In this document: in pieces, positions 16,565 through 25,404 of the stretch
Layout: each line of letters begins with the position of its first letter
Position numbering within the stretch: position 1 is the first letter of the stretch
Source of the DNA: Actinomadura sp. CNU-125
Lineage (GTDB): Bacteria; Actinomycetota; Actinomycetes; Streptosporangiales; Streptosporangiaceae
Direction of reading: 5' to 3'
Assembly: GCF_001942465.1 (NCBI RefSeq)
Contig: NZ_MKJY01000521.1
Location: forward strand, 1-43,934
DNA: 43,934 nt
Made by a program: the position numbers and the translations under genes
Notes under the pieces: model-generated
What the model was told of the DNA's origin: nothing
Seen by the model: the letters and a program-made list of their open reading frames with translations, nothing else
Database searches by the model: none

Positions 16565-17086
16565 ATGCCGACGCTCGCCGCCGTCCTGCAACTGCTCGTC
16601 GCCGTCGCCTTCGTGAGCATCCCGCTGGTCCGGCACCGCTACGGCCCCGCCGCGAAGGCGGCCGCCGAGGCCGAACTCGCACGTCAGGACGTCCCCGCGA
16701 CCGTCCTTGAGGAGAACGGGCTCAAGTTCGACGCGAGCGGGCACGAGACGGCCGCGCCCGTCGCCATCGCGGCGGTCATGGTCGCCGCCGCGTCCCTCAA
16801 CCTCGCCGGGCACGACTGGGGCCGCCCGCTCACCTGGGTCTTCTCGTCGCTCGTCCTGCTCGGCAACGCCGTGATCCTCTACAGCCAGCTCACCGCCGCC
16901 AAGTCGGTGCGGGCCGCGTTCGTGCGCAAGGGCGACCCGGCGCTGCTGCGCATCGACGTCCCGGCCCTGCTCGGCGCGGCCGAAGGCGCATTCCCCCGCT
17001 GGGTGATGCCGAACCTGCAGAACATCCGCCACACGATCGTCTTCGCGGGCTCGGCGGTGGCCCTGCTCGCCGTGACCCTCGGCTGA
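16565..17086 (+). CDS. TetR-controlled membrane protein of unknown function
   Basis: The 173-residue protein has an N-terminal hydrophobic segment (LAAVLQLLVAVAFVSIPLV), a polar stretch (residues 25-60), two central helices (APVAIAAVMVAAASLNLAG and PLTWVFSSLVLLGNAVILYS) and a C-terminal helix (HTIVFAGSAVALLAVTLG). The ATG at 16565 has a GAGAGGAA site at 16552-16559. I do not recognise a named family. Its expression should depend on the divergent TetR gene through three operators, which suggests a role in response to that regulator's ligand. Confidence 0.75.
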   Translation: MPTLAAVLQLLVAVAFVSIPLVRHRYGPAAKAAAEAELARQDVPATVLEENGLKFDASGHETAAPVAIAAVMVAAASLNLAGHDWGRPLTWVFSSLVLLGNAVILYSQLTAAKSVRAAFVRKGDPALLRIDVPALLGAAEGAFPRWVMPNLQNIRHTIVFAGSAVALLAVTLG

Positions 17087-17115
17087 TTTGCCTACACCCC
17101 TTAGGCTGTAGCAAA
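17087..17115. repeat. Imperfect inverted repeat after the membrane gene
   Basis: TTTGCCTACA (17087-17096) and TGTAGCAAA (17107-17115) pair with a one-base bulge across a 10-base loop. It could be a weak terminator for the upstream gene or an operator for the SGNH gene at 17147. Confidence 0.45.
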
Positions 17116-17146
17116 AAGGTATTCGCAACAGGGGAAGCAAGCGATC

Positions 17147-18310
17147 ATGCAGACCTGGACGACCACCCCCATCACCGCCGACGTCCTGCGCGGTGCCCTC
17201 GACCTGGAGCGCACCGCGCGGGGCGTGCTGCCGCACCGGCTGCCCGCATGGGCGCGTGCGCAGTACCCCGACGGGCAGCTCGCCATGGCCGAGTCCCAGC
17301 CCTCGGGCGTCCGGCTCGCCTTCCGCACCCGCGCCACCGCCGTCGAACTGGACGCGATCCCCACGAAACGGTCGTACCCGGGCGCCCCGCCCCGCCCGGA
17401 CGGCGTGTACGAGCTGCTCGTCGACGGGCGCCTGCACGACTCGGCCGTCCTGAACTGCGGCGACACCCTCGTCATCGACATGGCGACCGGGACGGCCGAG
17501 CACCGCCCCGGCGAGCCCGGCACGCTCCGCTTCGCCGGCCTGCCCGGCGGCGACAAGGACGTCGAGATCTGGCTGCCGCACAACGAGACGACCGAGCTGG
17601 TCGCGCTGCGCACCGACGCGCCCGTCGAGCCCGCGCCCGCCCGCGGCCGCCGGGTCTGGCTGCACCACGGCAGCTCGATCAGCCACGGCAGCAACGCCGC
17701 GACGCCCACCGCCACCTGGCCCGCGCTCGCCGCCACCGGCGCCGGGGTGGAACTGGTCAACCTGGGCCTGGGCGGCAGCGCCCAGCTCGACCCGTTCACC
17801 GCGCGCACCATGCGCGACACCCCCGCCGACCTGATCAGCGTCAAGATCGGCATCAACCTGGTCAACGCCGACGCGATGCGGCTGCGCGCCTTCACCCCGG
17901 CCGTGCACGGCTTCCTCGACACCGTCCGCGACGGCCACCCGGCGGCGCCGCTGCTGGTCGTGTCGCCCATCTACTGCCCCATCCACGAGGACGTCCCCGG
18001 CCCCACCGCCATGGACGCCACCGGCCTCGCCGCCGGACGGCTGCGCTTCCGCGCGACCGGCGACCCCGCCGACCGCGCGCAGGGCAAGCTGACCCTGAAC
18101 GTCGTCCGGGACGAACTGGCCCGCATCGTCGAGCGGCGAGCGGCCGACGACCCGAACCTGCACCACCTCGACGGCCGCGACCTCTACGGGGAGTCCGACT
18201 TCGCCGAACTGCCCCTCCCCGACGACCTGCACCCGGACGCCGCGGCGCACCGCCGCATCGGCGAACGCTTCCGGGCCGCGGCCTTCGCCGCCGACGGCCC
18301 GTTCGGGTGA
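17147..18310 (+). CDS. SGNH/GDSL esterase with SsfX3-like N-terminal domain
   Basis: The 387-residue protein has an N-terminal beta-rich domain (1-165) and a C-terminal SGNH hydrolase. Block I is HHGSSISHG with the nucleophile at about Ser177. LVNLGLGGSAQLDPF gives the oxyanion Gly, VKIGINLVN the Asn of block III, and LPDDLHPDAAAHR the Asp and His of block V. This order resembles the SsfX3/carbohydrate-esterase-like group. The ATG at 17147 follows a GGGGAAG site. There is no signal peptide, so it acts in the cytoplasm. It is convergent with a glycosidase gene 12 bases away, hinting at work on an acylated glycoside. Confidence 0.85.
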   Translation: MQTWTTTPITADVLRGALDLERTARGVLPHRLPAWARAQYPDGQLAMAESQPSGVRLAFRTRATAVELDAIPTKRSYPGAPPRPDGVYELLVDGRLHDSAVLNCGDTLVIDMATGTAEHRPGEPGTLRFAGLPGGDKDVEIWLPHNETTELVALRTDAPVEPAPARGRRVWLHHGSSISHGSNAATPTATWPALAATGAGVELVNLGLGGSAQLDPFTARTMRDTPADLISVKIGINLVNADAMRLRAFTPAVHGFLDTVRDGHPAAPLLVVSPIYCPIHEDVPGPTAMDATGLAAGRLRFRATGDPADRAQGKLTLNVVRDELARIVERRAADDPNLHHLDGRDLYGESDFAELPLPDDLHPDAAAHRRIGERFRAAAFAADGPFG

Positions 18311-18322
18311 ACGGTCAGCCGG

Positions 18323-19720
18323 TCAGCCGGTCGGCAGCGGCACCGCGGTGGTGTCGTCGCCGGTGTCGCCGTCCGCGGCGAGCATGTCGAGGGCGAGCGC
18401 CGCGGACCAGCTGAAGTCGTGCGCGCCCCGCCCGCTGCCGTCCACCGGGTCGAAGTACTCCCGGAAGCCCGAGCGGTCAAGCAGGGCGAGGGTCGAACCG
18501 GAGATCGTCCGCGCGATGTCGGACCGTCCGGCGCGCAGGGCGCCGACCCACAGCAGCCAGTTGGTGTTCACCCACGTGGGGCCCCGCCAGTACCGGCGCC
18601 GCTCGAACCCGGGTTCGCGCAGGTCGTACGTTGGCACGGGGTGCGGGCAGCCGCCCATGAACGCGGGCGACAGCAGCAGATCGAGCAGCCGGTCGCGGAC
18701 CGCGGCGGGCAGCCACGGGTCGAGCAGCGGCGCGAACCCGGAGATCGTCGCCGCGGTCCCGCGGACGCCGGTGCGCACGTCCCGCGCGACGAACGTGCCC
18801 CGCTCGTCGTCCCACAGCCGCGCCAGCAGCCCCCGGTGGACGGCGCGGGCGGCCAGGTAGTGCGGCTCCGGATCGCGGCCGACCCGGCGGGCGATCTCGG
18901 CCAGGCACAGCTCGCCGTCCAGCAGGATCGCGTTGAACAGCGGGTCCTCGACCGTGAACGCGTGCTTGTCCAGGAGCTTCAGGTCGTCGTACCCGAGGTC
19001 GCGGTAGCTCTCGGCGAGCGCGATGTACGCCGCGTAGTCGGCGTCGCCGGGCCGCTCGTCGGCCGCGACATGGTCCATGTCCCGGCGGACGAACGCGGCG
19101 CGCGCCCCGCCGACCCCGGCGAGGAACGGATCCCACGCGGGGCTGTTGTCCGTCCCGGACTCCCACGGATGGACGATCGCCGCGAGCCCGCCGCCGTCCA
19201 GGTCGCGCCGTTCGATCAGGTACCGGTGCTGCGCGGCGAGCTTCGGATACACCTCGGCGAGGAACCGCCGTGCGGCGCCCCGGTCGGCGGCCCGGGTGCA
19301 GATCGTCAGCGCGGCGCGGGCGTGGACGGGCGGCTGCACGATGCCGGACGTGCACACCGCGGGCGCGTCCGGGACGCCGCGGCTGTCCCAGAAACCGGGC
19401 CCGGGGAAGTACGCGTCGCCGCCCGCGTCGCCGTAGACGATGTGCGGCAGCCGTCCGGTGTCCCATTGGGCGCGCAGGAGGCAGCGCAGTTCGCGCTGCG
19501 CGCGGTCCTGGTCGACCCGGGCCAGCCCGATCGCGATGAACGCCGAGTCCCAGCTCCACTGGTGCGGGTACTGCGTGCGGGACGGGAGCGTGGCGGCGCC
19601 CGTCCAGTTGGCGTTCAGCGTGCCGACGGCGGCCTCGCCCAGCCGGTGGCGGTCCACCGGCCCGGGGGCCTCGACGGCGTCGACCCCGCCGGGGCCCGCG
19701 AGGCTTGCGACGCGGTCCAC
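18323..19720 (-). CDS. GH63/mannosylglycerate-hydrolase-like glycosidase
   Basis: The 465-residue protein shows an (alpha/alpha)6-barrel pattern of this group: QYPHQWSWDSAFIAIGLARV (acidic residue Asp58 of WDS), LLRAQWDTGRLPHIVY, FWDSRG, HPWESGTDNSPAWD and YWRGPTWVNTNWLLWVG late in the chain. Such enzymes cleave alpha-glycosides including mannosylglycerate or trehalose-like compounds; the substrate cannot be told from sequence. The GTG at 19720 is chosen for a GAGGAG site just upstream. There is no signal peptide. Confidence 0.85.
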   Translation of the reverse strand: MDRVASLAGPGGVDAVEAPGPVDRHRLGEAAVGTLNANWTGAATLPSRTQYPHQWSWDSAFIAIGLARVDQDRAQRELRCLLRAQWDTGRLPHIVYGDAGGDAYFPGPGFWDSRGVPDAPAVCTSGIVQPPVHARAALTICTRAADRGAARRFLAEVYPKLAAQHRYLIERRDLDGGGLAAIVHPWESGTDNSPAWDPFLAGVGGARAAFVRRDMDHVAADERPGDADYAAYIALAESYRDLGYDDLKLLDKHAFTVEDPLFNAILLDGELCLAEIARRVGRDPEPHYLAARAVHRGLLARLWDDERGTFVARDVRTGVRGTAATISGFAPLLDPWLPAAVRDRLLDLLLSPAFMGGCPHPVPTYDLREPGFERRRYWRGPTWVNTNWLLWVGALRAGRSDIARTISGSTLALLDRSGFREYFDPVDGSGRGAHDFSWSAALALDMLAADGDTGDDTTAVPLPTG

Positions 19721-19812
19721 TCGGGTGGCTCCTCACAGGTCAGGGGGCGTATCGGGGGTGCACCGGGGGCTCTCCGACCGACGGAACCATGTGCGTCCAT
19801 CGCCCACTGATT

Positions 19813-19860
19813 GTCATGTTATGACCCGAGCTTGACATTTCGTCCCCGAGAGTCGATTTT
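19813..19860. promoter_or_regulatory. Inverted repeat and promoter-like boxes
   Basis: GTCAT-GTT-ATGAC (19813-19825) is a perfect inverted repeat in the spacer between the divergent glycosidase and LysE genes. On the plus strand TTGACA (19832-19837) is a consensus -35 box, with GATTTT (19855-19860) 17 bases on as a weak -10. Which gene the palindrome controls is not clear. Confidence 0.45.
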
Positions 19861-19923
19861 TTGCCAAGCCGCCGGGCCTGGCCGCGAGGGCGGGGCGATG
19901 GTCCGGAATGCGAAGATCTACGG

Positions 19924-20552
19924 ATGCCGATCGACCCGCATCTGCTGGCCGTGTTCACGGTGACCACGATCGTCGCGCTCGTCACCCCGGGCCCCGACAT
20001 GCTGTTCGTGCTCGGGTGCGGGATGCGGGGCGGCGCCCGCGCGGGCCTGCTGGCGACGGTCGGCGTCATCACGGGCGACGCGCTCTACATCGTCGCCGCG
20101 ACCGCCGGGCTCGCCGCGCTGCTGACGGCGTTGCCGGTCGCGTTCACCGCCATCCGGATCGCCGGAGCCGCGTACCTCGTCCACCTGGGCGTCCAGATGA
20201 TCCGGAAACGCGGGGAGGGACCGGCCGACGATCCCGCCGGTACCGCGATGCCGGGCCGCCGCGCGTTCCTCAACGGGATCGTGTCGTCCATGGCCAACCC
20301 GCAGACCTTCACCTTCATGGTCGCCTTCCTCCCGCAGTTCATCGACCCCGCCGCCGGGCCCGTCTGGCTGCAGGCCGCCGACCTCGGCGCGTCCTGATCG
20401 CCCTGGAGTTCCTCGCCGACGGCACGGTCGGCGTCCTCGCCGGACGCATCGGCGGCCGACTGCGCCGCAGCGCCGCCGTGCGCCGCCGCCTCGACGCCGC
20501 GACCGGCGGCGTGTTCATCGGCCTCGGCGTCACCCTCGCGGCCGAGGGCTGA
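19924..20552 (+). CDS. LysE family amino-acid exporter, frameshifted
   Basis: The N-terminal TTIVALVTPGPDMLFVLGCG with GMRGGARAGLLATVGVITGD is the LysE/RhtB signature. It continues through NGIVSSMANPQTFTFMVAFL and QFIDPAAGPVWLQ. Near 20388 the reading frame hits TGA; adding one base in CTCGGCGC restores VLIALEFLADGTVGVLAG and the last helix to 20552, giving about 209 residues and the usual six membrane helices. ATG 19924 is chosen because it starts the conserved MPIDPHLLAVF segment. It likely exports an amino acid or analogue. Confidence 0.85.
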
Positions 20553-20658
20553 CCGCCGCCGCGCCCGGCGGCGAACCGGCCGAAAGTACGACCGCCGACG
20601 GCGCGAACCGTCCGTTGGGCCGGTGCTCCGGGGCGGTGCCGCGGCGGACGATGCCGTC

Positions 20659-21561
20659 ATGTCGCATGAGAGCCCGGTCCCGATGCTGCACGCCGAGGGA
20701 CTGACGAAGAGATACGGGCGCCGGGAGGCGCTGAGCGGAGTCGATCTGCGCGTCCCGTCCGGACGCGTCGTGGGCCTGGTGGGCCCGAACGGTGCGGGCA
20801 AATCGACGCTGCTGAACCTGGCCTGCGGCCTGCTGGAGCCGACGTCGGGTTCCCTGCGGGTGCTCGGGTCGCCCCCGGCGGCGGGCGCCGCGCACCTGGC
20901 CCGGGTCGGGTTCGTGGCGCAGAACACCCCCGTCTACCCGTCGTTCAGCGTGGCCGACCACCTGCGCCTGGGGACGCGCCTGAACCCGTCGTGGGACCAG
21001 GCCCTGGCCGAGCGGCGGATCGCGCAGGTCGGGCTGAACCCCGACCAGAAGGCCGGACGGCTGTCGGGCGGCCAGCGCGCCCAACTGGCCCTGACGATCG
21101 CCGCCGCGAAACGTCCCGAACTGCTGGTCTTCGACGAGCCGGCCGCCGCCCTGGACCCGCTGGCGCGCCAGGGATTCCTCGAGAACCTGATGGAGTTCGT
21201 CGCCGAACTCGGCGCGAGCGCCGTCCTGTCGTCGCACCTGCTCGGCGACATCGAGCAGGTCTGCGACCACCTCGTCGTGCTGTGCGACGCGCGGATCCAG
21301 GTCGCGGGCGAGGTCTCGGACCTGCTGGCCGCCCATTACCGGCTGGCCGTGCCGCCCGGCGGACTCGACCGGCTGCCCGCCGGTGTCGAGGTCGTCCGGA
21401 CCGAACCCGGCGGCACGCTCGTGCGCGACGACCGTCCGGCGTCGCGCCCGCCGTCGCGACCGCCGTTCCCGGCCGAGCCCGTCACGCTCGAAGACCTCGT
21501 CCTCGCCTACATGTCGCGGGCGCACCGGCCCGCCGTCCCGGCCGGAGGCGGAGCGCGATGA
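20659..21561 (+). CDS. ABC-2 exporter ATP-binding protein
   Basis: The 300-residue ATPase has Walker A GPNGAGKST, a LSGGQRAQLALTIAAAKRP signature, Walker B LLVFDEPAAALDPLAR and the switch segment SSHLLGDIEQV. Within the first 12 codons the upstream frame is open to a GTG at 20623, but the ATG at 20659 gives the standard N-terminus. The C-terminal 60 residues are Arg/Pro-rich. The next gene overlaps by ATGA. The operon probably continues to the two-component system. Confidence 0.92.
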   Translation: MSHESPVPMLHAEGLTKRYGRREALSGVDLRVPSGRVVGLVGPNGAGKSTLLNLACGLLEPTSGSLRVLGSPPAAGAAHLARVGFVAQNTPVYPSFSVADHLRLGTRLNPSWDQALAERRIAQVGLNPDQKAGRLSGGQRAQLALTIAAAKRPELLVFDEPAAALDPLARQGFLENLMEFVAELGASAVLSSHLLGDIEQVCDHLVVLCDARIQVAGEVSDLLAAHYRLAVPPGGLDRLPAGVEVVRTEPGGTLVRDDRPASRPPSRPPFPAEPVTLEDLVLAYMSRAHRPAVPAGGGAR

Positions 21562-22577
21562 TCTGGCTGAACTGGCGGAAGTTCCGCCTGCAGGCCCTCG
21601 TCGGCGCCGCCGGACTCGTCCTGATCGCCGGATACCTGCTGTATCTGGGCCTGGACATCCGGGACGCCCACGACGCCTACCGGTCGCGCTGCACCGACCC
21701 CGCGAGCTGCGCGAAGGGCGAGGCCGAGTTCCGGGGCGCCTACCGGACCACGCTGCTGTTCCTGGCCGCCGGGCTCGGGCTGATCCCCGTCGTCCTCGGC
21801 GCGTTCTGGGGCGCGCCGCTGATCGCCCGGGAGCTGGAACTCGGCACCCACCGGCTCGTGTGGAGCCAGAGCGTGACCCGCCGCCGCTGGCTGCTCGCCA
21901 GGACGGCGTTCGTCGGCCTCGCCGCGATGATCTTCACGGGCCTGGTCGCCCTCCTGCTCACCTGGGCGGCATCCCCCTACGACCGGGTCGCCGCCGACCG
22001 GTTCGGCGCCATCGAGTTCGGGGCCCGCAACATCGCCCCGATCGGCTACGCCTTCCTCGCCGTCGCGCTCGGCACCGCCGTCGGCCTGTTCGTGCGCCGG
22101 ACGCTGCCCGCGATGGCCGTCACGGGCGTCGTCTTCCTCGTCGTCCAGTTCGCGGTGCCGAACCTCGTGCGCCCGCACCTGATGCCGTCCGAGCACGCGA
22201 CCCTGCCGATGACCGCGCAGACCATCAACGGGGCCAAGAACCTCGGCAGCATCACCGGCGCCCCCGTCATCGGCGGCCTGCGGGTGCCCGGCGCGCCCGA
22301 CGCGTGGATCAGCGAGACCGGCCCGATGCGCACCACCGACGGCCGGACGGTCGACGCGGCCGCGTTCGGCCGATGCCTCGACAGCCCCCCGAAGACGGGC
22401 GCGGACGGCACGTTCGGCGACACCGCCGTGTGCCTCGCCGCACTCGACCTGCACGTCGACCTGGAATACCACCCGAGCGGCCGCTACTGGTCGTTCCAGC
22501 TCGCCGAAACCGGGCTCTACCTGCTGTCCGGCGCGCTCCTCACCGGCATCGCGCTGTGGCGCGTCCGACGTGCCTGA
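21558..22577 (+). CDS. ABC-2 permease-like membrane protein
   Basis: The 339-residue protein starts MIWLNWRKFRLQALVG, which matches the short cytoplasmic start and first helix of actinobacterial ABC transporter permeases. A large extracytoplasmic loop with two Cys (CTDPASC) follows, then IARELELGTHRLVWSQSVTRRRWL, the motif that couples to the ATPase, and four more membrane segments. A second outside loop (about residues 210-310) has two more Cys. It pairs with the ATPase at 20659. Substrate unknown. Confidence 0.88.
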   Translation: MIWLNWRKFRLQALVGAAGLVLIAGYLLYLGLDIRDAHDAYRSRCTDPASCAKGEAEFRGAYRTTLLFLAAGLGLIPVVLGAFWGAPLIARELELGTHRLVWSQSVTRRRWLLARTAFVGLAAMIFTGLVALLLTWAASPYDRVAADRFGAIEFGARNIAPIGYAFLAVALGTAVGLFVRRTLPAMAVTGVVFLVVQFAVPNLVRPHLMPSEHATLPMTAQTINGAKNLGSITGAPVIGGLRVPGAPDAWISETGPMRTTDGRTVDAAAFGRCLDSPPKTGADGTFGDTAVCLAALDLHVDLEYHPSGRYWSFQLAETGLYLLSGALLTGIALWRVRRA

Positions 22578-22589
22578 AAGGGGACGGCC

Positions 22590-22941
22590 ATGATGAAACC
22601 GGACGTGCTGATGAACGCGGGGCTGGGCACTGTGTTCGCCCTGGGCATCGCCTTCATCGCCTACAAGCTGATCGGAAGCTGGGGCGGCGCCTACTGGATC
22701 CACACCGCCGCCGTCGCCGTGGTCCTGTGCGCGCTCGCGCTGCTGCGCGGACGCCGCGCGTGGCCCGCGGCCCGCCGCGGCCGTCACGGCCGCCGCGGTC
22801 GCGCTCGCCTGGCTCGCCGGGCCCGCCGCCACGACCGTCCTGGCAACGCTCCTGGTGGGAGGCGGTCTGGTCGTCGGGGCGCTGCTGCACGCGTTCACCC
22901 CCGCCCGTCCGGACGGCACGTCGGTAACCTGGCCGACGTGA
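22590..22941 (+). CDS. Small membrane protein, frameshifted
   Basis: The ATG at 22590 has a GAAAGGGGA site. The first 60 residues hold two hydrophobic segments (AGLGTVFALGIAFIAYKLIG and AAVAVVLCALALL). Near 22775 the frame shifts in a GC-rich stretch; the continuing reading AVTAAAVALAWLAGPAATTV...LLVGGGLVVGALLHAFTPA ends at 22941, overlapping the next start (GTGA). About 117 residues when repaired. It lies between an ABC exporter and a histidine kinase in one operon; function unknown. Confidence 0.6.
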
Positions 22942-24070
22942 CCGTTCCGGACGGATGGGTCCGGGGCGCCTCCGCGGCCGGGCTCGGGGCCGTGCTCCTC
23001 GCGGCGATCGCCGTCCAGGCCGTCGCCATCGCGCAGAGCTGGGGCACCTGGTACTGGCTGCCGGGAGGCGTCTTCGCGGCGGCGGTGTGCGGCGCGGCCC
23101 TGGCCGGGCGCGGCGGCCGCTGCGCTCGGCGATCACGGCGTCGGCCTCGCCGCGGCCGCCATCGCCGTCACCCGCGCGGCCGGGCCCGAACTCCCCGCCG
23201 AACCCAGCCCGGCCATGACCCTGGGGCTGGCCGTGCTCACCGGCGGCCGCGCTCCGGACCCTCCCGCCGGTCCCGGCCGCGGCGATCACGGCCGCCGGAC
23301 CGGTCGTGATCGCCGCCGGTGAGCTCGCCGCCGGGCCGTCCGCCGGTCTCGGCGCGGTGACGGCGCTGGACGGCCCGATCTGGCTGGCCGCCGCCGGGGC
23401 CGGGCTGTCGCTGCGGCTGCTGGACGCCCGGGCCCGCGCCACCGCCGAGCAGGTGGGCCGGGACGAGCGGCTGGAACTCGCCCGCGAACTGCACGACGTC
23501 GTCGCCCACCACATCACGGGCATGCTGCTTCAGGCGCAGGGCGCCCAGGTGGTCGCGCGGCGCGACCCCGAACAGGTGGGCGCGTACCTCGCCGAGATGG
23601 AGACCGCGGGCACCGACGCGCTGGCCGCGATGCGGCGGGTCGTCGGGCTGCTGCGCGACACCGGCGACGCCCCGCCCGCCTCCCCGGGACCCGAGCGGCT
23701 CGGCACCCTGGTGGAGCGTTTCCGCAGGCAGGGCCCCATGGTGCGGCTGGACATGCCGGACGGCGACACCGGGTGGCCGCCGGAGGTGACGACGACCGTG
23801 CACCGCGTCGTCCAGGAGGCGCTCACGAACGTCCTGCGGCACGCGCCCAAGGCGCGTTCCGTCGAGGTCACCGTCGGGCGCGACGACCGGGACGTCACCG
23901 TCGAGGTCGCCGACGACGCCCCGGCGGCGCCGTCCCGGCACCGCGGCGGCTACGGCCTGATCGGCATGCGCGAACGCGTCGAGACGCTCGGCGGCACCCT
24001 GCACGCCGGGCCGCGGCCCGGCGGCGGCTGGTCCGTCCGGGCGACCCTGCCCGCCGGAGAGCCCCGATGA
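22938..24070 (+). CDS. LiaS/DesK-type sensor histidine kinase, frameshifted in the membrane part
   Basis: The GTG at 22938 overlaps the upstream stop. The N-terminal part holds about five hydrophobic segments but needs frame changes near 23118 and near 23245. From about 23260 the frame is clean: ERLELARELHDVVAHHITGM is the HisKA_3 H-box with the phosphoacceptor His, VHRVVQEALTNVLRHAP the N box, and GGYGLIGMRERVETLGG the G box of the HATPase. It is coupled to the response regulator (ATGA). The pair likely governs the upstream ABC genes; the signal is unknown. Confidence 0.85.
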
Positions 24071-24723
24071 CCATCTCCGTCCTGATCGCCGACGACCAGG
24101 CGATGATCCGCCGCGGGCTCCGGCTGATCCTTGAGGACCAGCCGGACATCAGCGTGGTCGGGGAGGCCGCCGACGGGGCCGAAGCGGTCGCCATGGCCCG
24201 GCGGCTGCGCCCGGACGTGTGCCTCGTGGACATCCGGATGCCCCGCCTCGACGGCATCGAGGTGACCCGCGCGCTCGCCGGCCCCCGCGTGCCCGACCCG
24301 CTCCGGGTCGTCGTCGTCACCACCTTCGACCTCGACGAGTACGTGTACGGGGCGCTGCGCGGCGGCGCGGCCGGGTTCGTCCTCAAGGACGCCGGGCCCG
24401 CCCTGCTCGTCGAGGCGGTCCGCGCCGCCGACAACGGCGAGGCGCTGGTCTCGCCCTCGGTCACCGTCCGCTTGCTGCGGCACCTGACGGACGCGCCCGC
24501 ACCGGCCCGTCCCGCCCGTCTCCCGGCCCTGTCCGACCGCGAACTCCAGGTCGTCCGGGCCCTGGCGCGCGGACGGACCAACCAGGAGATCGCCGCGGAG
24601 CTGTTCATCTCGCTCAGCACCGTCAAAAGCCACCTGTCGGGCATCCAGGCCAAACTGGGGGTGCGGAACCGGGTCGGCATCGTCACCTGGGCGTGGGAGA
24701 ACCGGCTCGTCGACGGCGCCTGA
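24067..24723 (+). CDS. NarL/FixJ family response regulator
   Basis: The 218-residue protein has a receiver domain with acidic pair Asp9-Asp10, phosphoacceptor Asp55 in VDIRMPRLDG and the conserved Lys in VLKDAG. The LuxR-type HTH follows: LSDRELQVVRALARGRTNQE and FISLSTVKSHLSGIQAKLG. The start overlaps the kinase stop, so the two are translated together. It would act as a transcription factor once phosphorylated by the upstream kinase. Confidence 0.96.
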   Translation: MTISVLIADDQAMIRRGLRLILEDQPDISVVGEAADGAEAVAMARRLRPDVCLVDIRMPRLDGIEVTRALAGPRVPDPLRVVVVTTFDLDEYVYGALRGGAAGFVLKDAGPALLVEAVRAADNGEALVSPSVTVRLLRHLTDAPAPARPARLPALSDRELQVVRALARGRTNQEIAAELFISLSTVKSHLSGIQAKLGVRNRVGIVTWAWENRLVDGA

Positions 24724-24774
24724 GCGACCTGTGGAACGCTGGACGGGTCGTTCACCTCGCCGCCCGGAGCCGCC

Positions 24775-25122
24775 ATGTCCATCCGCCGCGCCATGCCCGA
24801 CTTCCACTCGGAGGCCATGGAGGAGAGCCGCGACTTCTACGGCCGCCTCGGCTTCGAGGAGGTCATGAACCACGGCTGGGTGATGACGCTCGCCTCGCCG
24901 TCCAACCCGACCGCCCAGGTCACCTTCATGACCCACGACCGGACCGCGCCGGTCGTGCCCGACATGAGCGTCGAGGTGGACGACGTCGACGCGGCCTACG
25001 CGGCGATGCGAGAGACCGGCGCGGAGATCGTCCATCCCCTGCAGAACGAGGAGTGGGGCGTCCGCCGCTTCTTCGTCCGCGACCCCAACGGCCGCGTGAT
25101 CAACGTCCTGAGCCATCCGTAG
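24775..25122 (+). CDS. VOC family (glyoxalase-like) protein
   Basis: The 115-residue protein has one vicinal-oxygen-chelate fold: SRDFYGRLGFEEVMNHGWVM, SVEVDDVDAAYAAMRETGAE and FFVRDPNGRVINVLSH. This length fits the single-module bleomycin-resistance-like group, whose members dimerise. Substrate unknown. The ATG at 24775 follows a gap of 51 bases after the response regulator gene, so it may be separate. Confidence 0.9.
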   Translation: MSIRRAMPDFHSEAMEESRDFYGRLGFEEVMNHGWVMTLASPSNPTAQVTFMTHDRTAPVVPDMSVEVDDVDAAYAAMRETGAEIVHPLQNEEWGVRRFFVRDPNGRVINVLSHP

Positions 25123-25159
25123 GGAGTTCGTTCGACCCCGTCGCGATATTGCGGGGATG

Positions 25160-25366
25160 TCACCGCCGCTGGGGATCATGGGCTTCGTCGAGCACCTCGC
25201 CGAGCGGAACCTCCGGGGAGACCACCCTGACGAGACACGCGCGATGGGCGAAAAGCTCCTGCGAAGGAAACCCGCCCATTGTCGCGACCGTCACCTGCCG
25301 AACTTCGGGCGAAGAACCCGACATCTCGTCCCCGCAAAAACAACGACCGAACGAGTGCACAGTCAT
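25160..25366 (-). CDS. Small Cys/His-containing protein, unassigned
   Basis: The 68-residue reading starts MTVHSFGRCFCGDEMSGSS and continues VATMGGFPSQELFAHRACLV to DEAHDPQRR. An ATG at 25366 has a GGAG site 5 bases upstream on its strand, and the residue mix is not the Arg/Pro/Ala pattern of chance ORFs. Cys9, Cys11, a later His-x-x-Cys (HRAC) and other His residues could bind zinc. I do not recognise a family. It lies downstream of the VOC gene at 25405 on the same strand. Confidence 0.5.
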   Translation of the reverse strand: MTVHSFGRCFCGDEMSGSSPEVRQVTVATMGGFPSQELFAHRACLVRVVSPEVPLGEVLDEAHDPQRR

Positions 25367-25404
25367 CGAGACTCCAATACGCCCACAAGCCGGGCAGGGA
25401 GCGG

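Noticed and set aside
23306..24070. Histidine kinase starting at 23306 as a soluble 254-residue protein
   Set aside because: Hydrophobic reading continues upstream in shifted frames up to a GTG overlapping the previous stop, so the membrane part belongs to the gene.
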